From Sipunculus nudus (Eukaryota; Annelida; Sipuncula; Golfingiida; Sipunculidae), in assembly GCA_026874595.1 (NCBI GenBank), contig CM049306.1, forward strand, positions 6,881,519 to 6,945,518: 64,000 nt of DNA, written 5' to 3'. Positions 58,207 through 64,000 of the stretch are shown here, piece by piece; position 1 is the stretch's first letter; the number at the start of each line of letters is the position of its first letter. The notes beneath the pieces were generated by a model. The model was not told where the DNA came from and did no database searches. It saw only the letters and a list, made by a program, of their open reading frames with translations. The position numbers and the translations under genes are program-made.

Positions 58207-60041
58207 GTCTGACACACCTCATAGACCTGGAGCGGGGGCTTGATGTGGTTTGCTGTATATGTCTGACACACCTCATAGACCTGGAGCGGGGGCTTGATGT
58301 GGTTTGCTGTATATGTCTGACACACCTCGTAGACCTGGAGCGGGGGCTTGATGTGGTTTGCTGTATATGTCTGACACACCTCGTAGACCTGGAGCGGGGG
58401 CTTGATGTGGTTTGCTGTATATGTCTGACACACCTCATAGACCTGGAGCGGGGGCTTGATGTGGTTTGCTGTATATGTCTGACACACCTCATAGACCTGG
58501 AGCGGGGGCTTGATGTGGTTTGCTGTATATGTCTGACACACCTCGTAGACCTGGAGCGGGGGCTTGATGTGGTTTGCTGTATATGTCTGACACACCTCAT
58601 AGACCTGGAGCGGGGGCTTGATGTGGTTTGCTGTATATGTCTGACACACCTCATAGACCTGGAGCGGGGGCTTGATGTGGTTTGCTGTATATGTCTGACA
58701 CACCTCATAGACCTGGAGCGGGGGCTTGATGTGGTTTGCTGTATATGTCTGACACACCTCGTAGACCTGAAGCGGGGGCTTGATGTGGTTTGCTGTATAT
58801 GTCTGACACACCTCGTAGACCTGGAGCGGGGGCTTGATGTGGTTTGCTGTATATGTCTGACACACCTCGTAGACCTGGAGCAGGGGCTTGATGTGGTTTG
58901 CTGTATATGTCTGACACACCTCGTAGACCTGGAGCGGGGGCTTGATGTGGTTTGCTGTATATGTCTGACACACCTCATAGACCTGGAGCGGGGGCTTGAT
59001 GTGGTTTGCTGTATATGTCTGACACACCTCGTAGACCTGGAGCGGGGGCTTGATGTGGTTTGCTGTATATGTCTGACACACCTCGTAGACCTGGAGCGGG
59101 GGCTTGATGTGGTTTGCTGTATATGTCTGACACACCTCGTAGACCTGGAGCGGGGGCTTGATGTGGTTTGCTGTATATGTCTGACACACCTCATAGACCT
59201 GGAGCGGGGGCTTGATGTGGTTTGCTGTATATGTCTGACACACCTCGTAGACCTGGAGCGGGGGCTTGATGTGGTTTGCTGTATATGTCTGACACACCTC
59301 ATAGACCTGGAGCGGGGGCTTGATGTGGTTTGCTGTATATGTCTGACACACCTCATAGACCTGGAGCGGGGGCTTGATGTGGTTTGCTGTATATGTCTGA
59401 CACACCTCGTAGACCTGGAGCGGGGGCTTGATGTGGTTTGCTGTATATGTCTGACACACCTCATAGACCTGGAGCGGGGGCTTGATGTGGTTTGCTGTAT
59501 ATGTCTGACACACCTCATAGACCTGGAGCGGGGGCTTGATGTGGTTTGCTGTATATGTCTGACACACCTCGTAGACCTGGAGCGGGGGCTTGATGTGGTT
59601 TGCTGTATATGTCTGACACACCTCGTAGACCTGGAGCGGGGGCTTGATCTGGTTTGCTGTATATGTCTGACACACCTCGTAGACCTGGAGCGGGGGCTTG
59701 ATGTGGTTTGCTGTATATGTCTGACACACCTCGTAGACCTGGAGCGGGGGCTTGATGTGGTTTGCTGTATATGTCTGACACACCTCGTAGACCTGGAGCG
59801 GGGGCTTGATGTGGTTTGCTGTATATGTCTGACACACCTCGTAGACCTGGAGCGGGGGCTTGATGTGGTTTGCTGTATATGTCTGACACACCTCATAGAC
59901 CTGGAGCGGGGGCTTGATGTGGTTTGCTGTATATGTCTGACACACCTCGTAGACCTGGAGCGGGGGCTTGATGTGGTTTGCTGTATATGTCTGACACACC
60001 TCGTAGACCTGGAGCGGGGGCTTGATGAGGTTTGCTGTATA
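58207..60041. repeat. 34-copy, 54-bp minisatellite
   Basis: Thirty-four head-to-tail units of exactly 54 bp (CTGACACACCTC[A/G]TAGACC then TGGAGCGGGGGCTTGATG then TGGTTTGCTGTATATGT) differ almost only at one A/G position. Because 54 is a multiple of three and the unit lacks stops in several frames, reading frames of 600-651 codons exist on both strands. None is judged coding. The array lies 480 bp upstream of the PHD2 exon. Confidence 0.97.
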
Positions 60042-60520
60042 TTGTAAAAGAAACATTCTCTAGTAGCATAAAAATCAGCTGTACTGTTCATGTGCGTGTT
60101 CTTTCATTTTGTTCACATCCTCTAGTAAACCTTGTATCTGACATATTAGTCATGACAGTTCAACCTGAACACTATTTTCATAACCTGGTGTGGCAACAGG
60201 ATAAGAGGCTTTGGTATAATACAGCATCATTTTCAACAGCTATTTCGTCATTTTCAAGGGCAATTGTATGAGCAATGATGCAGCTGATCCCAAGGTGCTG
60301 CTGTGTGTGTAACCAACAGATTGTCTGACACACAGACATACCACACGCGTGCATCATTTGGCCAGTTGACCCCCTGGGGCCCAAAGAGTTTGAGTGAAGG
60401 GATAATTTCTTAGATCTCAAATATTTCAAAACAGCTTTATATATTAGTAAATCTTTACACAACTTGTTATATATTCTTAAAATTGTTTATTACTTTAACA
60501 TATTTTGGATATTCTTGCAG
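60042..60520. other. intron end before the PHD2 exon
   Basis: Unrecognised sequence leading to the acceptor ATTCTTGCAG at 60520. Confidence 0.7.
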
Positions 60521-60721
60521 GAATACATTCATGCTTCAGCTGTAAACAAACAGACAGTACAGTCCAGAAGTGCTCAAAGAGTATGTGTGGCAAATTTTAT
60601 CATGAGGCTTGTCTGAAGAAATGCAGCCGGTCTCGTGTTGAGGGCAAAAACCTGATCTGTCCGTTACATGCATGTGCAACTTGTCTAGCAGAAGATAGCA
60701 AGAGTACCAAAGCTCTCAAAG
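60521..60721 (+). CDS. NSD2: NSD exon: PHD2
   Basis: The acceptor is ATTCTTGCAG|GA and the donor CTCAAAG|GTAAGG (phase 1 in and out). It encodes residues 734-800: GIHSCFSCKQTDSTVQKC, then CGKFYHEACLKKC and CPLHACATC. The Cys/His spacing and the GKFYHEAC core are hallmark NSD PHD2. Ligands include C738, C741, H761 and C764, with C780, H783, C785 and C788 at the end. Confidence 0.97.
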
Positions 60722-61167
60722 GTAAGGATAAAGTGTAGTTATTGACATAGAAAAGTGCACAGACCAGAGTCAACTTAGGCATCTGTTCTCTTTGTGAGGT
60801 GTACTCATATTGATAATCAATTTGGTAATATTTGACATAATCAAAATGAAAATTTAAAAAAAAAGCTTACAGCTGTTGGAAAGTTCATAACAGAGCTACA
60901 AACTGATATTCAGGCAGCTTGACTGGTCTGGGCAAAATTTCTTTAAAAACCCAGATATTATTTCACAACTGGTGCTATACTTTGTGTAATCTACAAGTAA
61001 AGGTAAAAAAAGGTTAATCTGTCAAGAAAAGTGTCTTGCTGTTATTTTCAAATTCCAAACAAATATTTATATAATTAGTGTTGTTGCAGTAAATCATTTT
61101 TATTCTAAAATTCTATTTTTGTAAACTTGAAATGTTGAAATAGGAATTGACTTTGAACTGCTTACAG
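60722..61167. other. NSD intron (446 bp)
   Basis: GTAAGG...GCTTACAG, no other feature. Confidence 0.9.
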
Positions 61168-61347
61168 GGAGATTCTACAGATGTGTACGATGTCCAACAG
61201 CTTATCACGTGGGTGAGCACTGTATTGCTGCTGGCAGCATCAACCTAGCGGGAGTCAACATGATCTGTAGCAACCACTTCCAGCCCGTGAAGACACAGTC
61301 CCACCATTCCCACATCCATGTCAGCTGGTGCTTCTTGTGCTCCAAAG
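61168..61347 (+). CDS. NSD2: NSD exon: PHD2/PHD3 junction
   Basis: The acceptor is CTGCTTACAG|GG and the donor CTCCAAAG|GTAAAG (phase 1 in and out). Residues 802-860 read RFYRCVRCPTAYHVGEHCI, MICSNHF and a His-rich stretch, ending in VSWCFLCSK. This is the conserved NSD segment (CVRCP-AYH...ICSNH...WCF-CSKG) that leads into PHD3. The next exon should begin with the GGxLLCCxxCPxxFH part; it was not found before the window ends. Confidence 0.97.
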
Positions 61348-61362
61348 GTAAAGGACCAGAGA

Positions 61363-61365
<3 letters not shown>

Positions 61366-61398
<33 letters not shown>
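61366..61398. repeat. (GT)n microsatellite beside a splice donor
   Basis: About 33 bp of GT dinucleotides starting 18 bases after the exon's donor site. Confidence 0.95.
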
Positions 61399-61549
61399 TA
61401 AGGATAAGATAAAAGCATGTGCTGGCTGCCCTGTCTGATAAGAATGCAGCACTAACATGTGATCTCAGCATTTTGTTCCTGGTGTATATAATAGAGTAAC
61501 TGTCAGGGTCCTCTGTGACTTAAACCCTGAATCAGGTGCATGGGCATTT

Positions 61550-61866
61550 ATTTGTATCATGCATAATGCATGAGGGTAACTGACCAATCTTTATGGACAC
61601 TTACAACATGCATAATGCATGAGGGTAACTGACCAATCAGCAGGCATTGGTTAAGGTCTGAACTTAGTCCAAATACTAACTTAAAATACAAATTTAACAA
61701 ATGTAGATACAAGGATTGTTTAGGATGACTGACCATTCAGGGTGGACAGTTTGATTATGCATCATGTTTAATGAAAAACAAACCGGTCAGTATGGCTGTT
61801 TAATTATATCATACATTAAGTATGAAGATAACTAACCAAATATTGTGGACATTTGTTAATATCATA
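61550..61866. repeat. degenerate ~55-65 bp tandem repeat
   Basis: CATGCATAATGCATGAGGGTAACTGACCAATC occurs near 61557 and 61608, and weaker versions (GGATGACTGACCATTCAG, GAAGATAACTAACCAAATA) follow to about 61850. Confidence 0.6.
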
Positions 61867-61868
61867 TA

Positions 61869-62950
61869 CTGTGGTTGCCTTCTTATTTGCGGTGGCGTCA
61901 AATTTGCATTATTCACAGTTGCCATATGACCACAGAATTGAAACCACGCAGATTTGAATGCATACCAGTCCATGAGCATAAACTTCAGAAACTGCCGATA
62001 GGTGGCGACATTAATCTTTTATCATCATTAATCTTCAGCCACGAAGTGGTGTCCATCAAGCCGAATGTATTTATTTTAACTTCATTAAAGTGATTCAGGG
62101 AGAATTATGGGGCCCATTTATAATAGTATCTTTTTGCTTTGATCGGAAAACCGTAACCTTCTGCATTTTTTCCTGACGCCCAGCAAATGATTGGAAAGTG
62201 TCAATGCACGCCAGGTAGTAATATAAAGAAATATTAAAGCAGTGAAAAAAATACAGGCTTGTATTTTTTCTTGCAATGTTTCACCTGTATTACAATTTGT
62301 GACTGTTGGATATATTTGAAGGTTATGTGTGTCAAGCTATATGACATATATAGCCAGTGGGGCATAAAATGAATATCTAATTGTGGGAAATCTTTCACAT
62401 TGTGCCGTATTTAGTTATTGGTAATGAACAAAATTTGCTATCTAAAGTAGTGAACGTATCTGCTAGGGTAGCACCACCTTGTGTCTGTATGAAGAACTAA
62501 TGCTGATGTCACAACAGAAATCCCATGACGTGCCAAACTATGTTTGATACCCTTATCAAGATAGTTTCCCTAAACTTATTACACGGTTGTGTAGTTACAG
62601 GTTGGTTGCTCTGCTTTTCTCACACCTTTACTGACATGCGAGTTGTTTTGATTGAGACTTGGCCCTGAACTTATTTCAGCCAGCAGAGTCAATGCTTCTT
62701 GCATGCGTCGGCTCAGCCGTCCATGATTGTTCAAACATGCAATATCCGGACAGTGGGCCTATAATAGATAATAGTGAAATCAGCGATTTATGAAAAATTT
62801 TTGTTTACTACATTTTAAGGTTTTATATTTGACAAGTAAAATATACTACTACACTAATGACAGAGCGCGAAAAAGGAACCCTGTGAAAGTTTTAAAAACA
62901 AACAAAAAAACGCAAAAAATTCGGCCCTGCCAATATAAAGGCAACCACAG
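61869..62950. mobile_element. TA-flanked MITE (Tc1/mariner-like)
   Basis: The left end CTGTGGTTGCCTT is matched exactly by AAGGCAACCACAG at the right end, with TA at both outer sides (61867-61868 and 62951-62952). The length is 1,082 bp with no transposase frame. The TA duplication suggests a Tc1/mariner-type transposase acted on it; the exact family is not recognised. Confidence 0.75.
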
Positions 62951-62952
62951 TA

Positions 62953-64000
62953 TTATGCATAAGACAAGCTGATCACTTAACAGGTCTTTTATGTACAGTG
63001 GTCCCAGCTTTGATCAAAGGATCTGATAAAATAGGTTACCATTCACATTAAGGTACAGTCTCATGAATTGAAATTCTGACCAAAGTGGGCAGTATATGAG
63101 CAATAATCAGAGTAGCTCTACGCTTGATGAAGATATATTGAAAATATAATACTATTGATGTACATGTAAAATGGTTGTTAAGTTATTAACAGTAGGTGGT
63201 CACTTGTTCTGGGGGTTGCTTTAACCTGGGACAACTTGGAACTGTTTTATTAAATAGCTGTTCTCTCCCAGCTGTTTGTATAAATGTATTTCACCTTACA
63301 CATGCTATTTTTTGAGAATATCTCCTGTTTCTGTTCCTAACACAGCACCTCTTGGCATTCTGTAGTTTCTGACACTCGAGTTCTGCAAGCCATGATTGGG
63401 ACAGCACCAGTTTCAAGTGTCAGTGCTGCTGGCTTACAAAATTTACATTCATGAATCCAGTTTCACTTTAAATTGTAATGGTTTATGGCTTTCTTGCATG
63501 TAATGGAGTGCATTTACCTTTGCAAACAAAGTGGCTGGGAGGTTATGTATTAGTTTGTCTTCATGTCTTGTTGTTTTTCTATATACAAGGTATCTAAAAA
63601 AAAGAATGTTTTTTCTGGTTTTGGGAACAACAGATCTGGAGGGAAAAAGTCATTTGAATTTTGGAGCTCGACGAGATCCAGATGTGGAATAGGAATGTGT
63701 TCAGTGTAATAGTGTGAACTGTGTGTCAGATTAAAATTTATCAGAAAGAAATTTGGACATTTCTTAATTTGTAGCACTCTCAGTGAGGTAATCCATTAGC
63801 TGTATTGATGAATCATAACTGTTTTAGCTTTGGCAGAGGTATATATGCTCACTCTGTGATCCCTGGCTCTGTTTGTTCTTTACACTGGCGGTGAATGATG
63901 AACATCATCCAGGTCTGCACTTAGTGAAGTTCATGCATGAGACATATCCTGGATATCAGTGGATGGCTCCGTCGTTAGATCTGCTTGTTCTGTTGCTTGT
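62953..64000. other. intronic DNA, nothing recognised
   Basis: No exon, RNA gene or repeat was recognised up to the right edge. Confidence 0.5.

Larger units (their letters stand above)
46234..60520. other. NSD intron between PHD1 and PHD2 (14.3 kb)
   Basis: GTCAGT...TTCTTGCAG. Almost all of it is repeat: families A1, A2, B, C and D, a TRIM-like element and a 54-bp minisatellite. Confidence 0.93.
32539..61347 (+). other. NSD2: NSD-family H3K36 methyltransferase gene (partial)
   Basis: Eight exons join in phase to encode about 860 residues: acidic/AT-hook N-terminus, PWWP1 (about 216-290), HMG box (about 450-505), linker, PHD1 (691-731), PHD2 (738 on) and the first part of PHD3 (to 860). NSD proteins are nuclear enzymes that place mono- and dimethyl marks on H3 lysine 36; their PWWP and PHD modules read chromatin. 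The HMG box between PWWP1 and PHD1 points to NSD2 rather than NSD1 or NSD3, but an invertebrate may have a single ancestral NSD. The catalytic SET region must lie beyond the right edge. Introns make up more than 90% of the span. Confidence 0.95.
61348..64000. other. NSD intron, running off the window
   Basis: GTAAAG donor at 61348; no acceptor and exon matching PHD3 was seen before 64000. Confidence 0.75.

Noticed and set aside
58207-60041. CRISPR array
   Set aside because: The units are directly adjacent with no variable spacers, and the genome is eukaryotic.
58101-60091. Frames of 600-651 codons on both strands over the 54-bp array, as repeat proteins
   Set aside because: They exist only because the unit length is a multiple of three and lacks stops; the same DNA is open in several frames, there is no start or splice context, and it lies inside an NSD intron.
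63840-64000. The next NSD exon (rest of PHD3) at the right edge
   Set aside because: No frame shows the expected Cys/His pattern and no suitable acceptor was seen.

Overview
This is an AT-rich, intron- and transposon-dominated stretch of a metazoan nuclear genome. The coding exons are widely spaced with GT...AG boundaries, and there are BEL/Pao, DIRS-like, L1/Tx1-like, hAT, pogo/Tc1-like and TRIM-like elements. There are also many copies of hairpin-ended, tandem-core repeats of the kind known from bivalves. The best guess is a mollusc, probably a bivalve. I could not run a search, so this is a recognition call.

Only one host gene is supported: a plus-strand NSD-family histone H3K36 methyltransferase, most like NSD2 in domain order. 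Eight coding exons (32539 to 61347) join in phase and encode about 860 residues: an acidic/AT-hook N-terminus, PWWP1, an HMG box, a basic/acidic linker, PHD1, PHD2 and the first part of PHD3. The gene runs off the right edge; the rest of PHD3, PWWP2, AWS-SET-postSET and the C-terminal PHD must lie beyond 64000. A TATA-less promoter-like patch with a CCAAT box, an E2F-like site, a YY1-like site and a strong splice donor at 23830-23974 is a plausible untranslated first exon.

Layout. 1-6.9 kb: AT-rich DNA with a hAT element (931-2335, perfect 8-bp target duplication), older hAT ends, microsatellites and a CpG-richer patch at 4.1-4.9 kb. 7.2-12.35 kb: a dead BEL/Pao retrotransposon whose RNase H region is replaced by about 1.2 kb of foreign sequence, part of it GC-rich. 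13.1-13.6 kb: a cluster of palindromic words. 14.3-15.3 kb: the 3' part of an L1/Tx1-like LINE. 15.5-23.8 kb: mostly unrecognised DNA. 25-32.3 kb (putative first intron) and the NSD introns: nested copies of at least four families of hairpin-ended repeats, LINE endonuclease fragments, a pogo-like insertion (34277-35511) and a DIRS-like element with its internal complementary region but no reverse transcriptase (39587-42706). The 14.3-kb intron between PHD1 and PHD2 also holds a TRIM-like element with tRNA-like LTRs (55891-56322) and a 34-copy, 54-bp minisatellite (58207-60041). The last intron holds a TA-flanked MITE (61869-62950).

The most interesting points are the TRIM whose LTRs carry pol III-type A and B boxes; a 34-bp minisatellite that repeats the PHD1 exon's own 3' splice site about 15 times; the RT-less DIRS-like element; the shared architecture and shared GGTGGCGCCACC palindrome of otherwise different repeat families; and the in-place growth of C/G tracts inside repeat copies.
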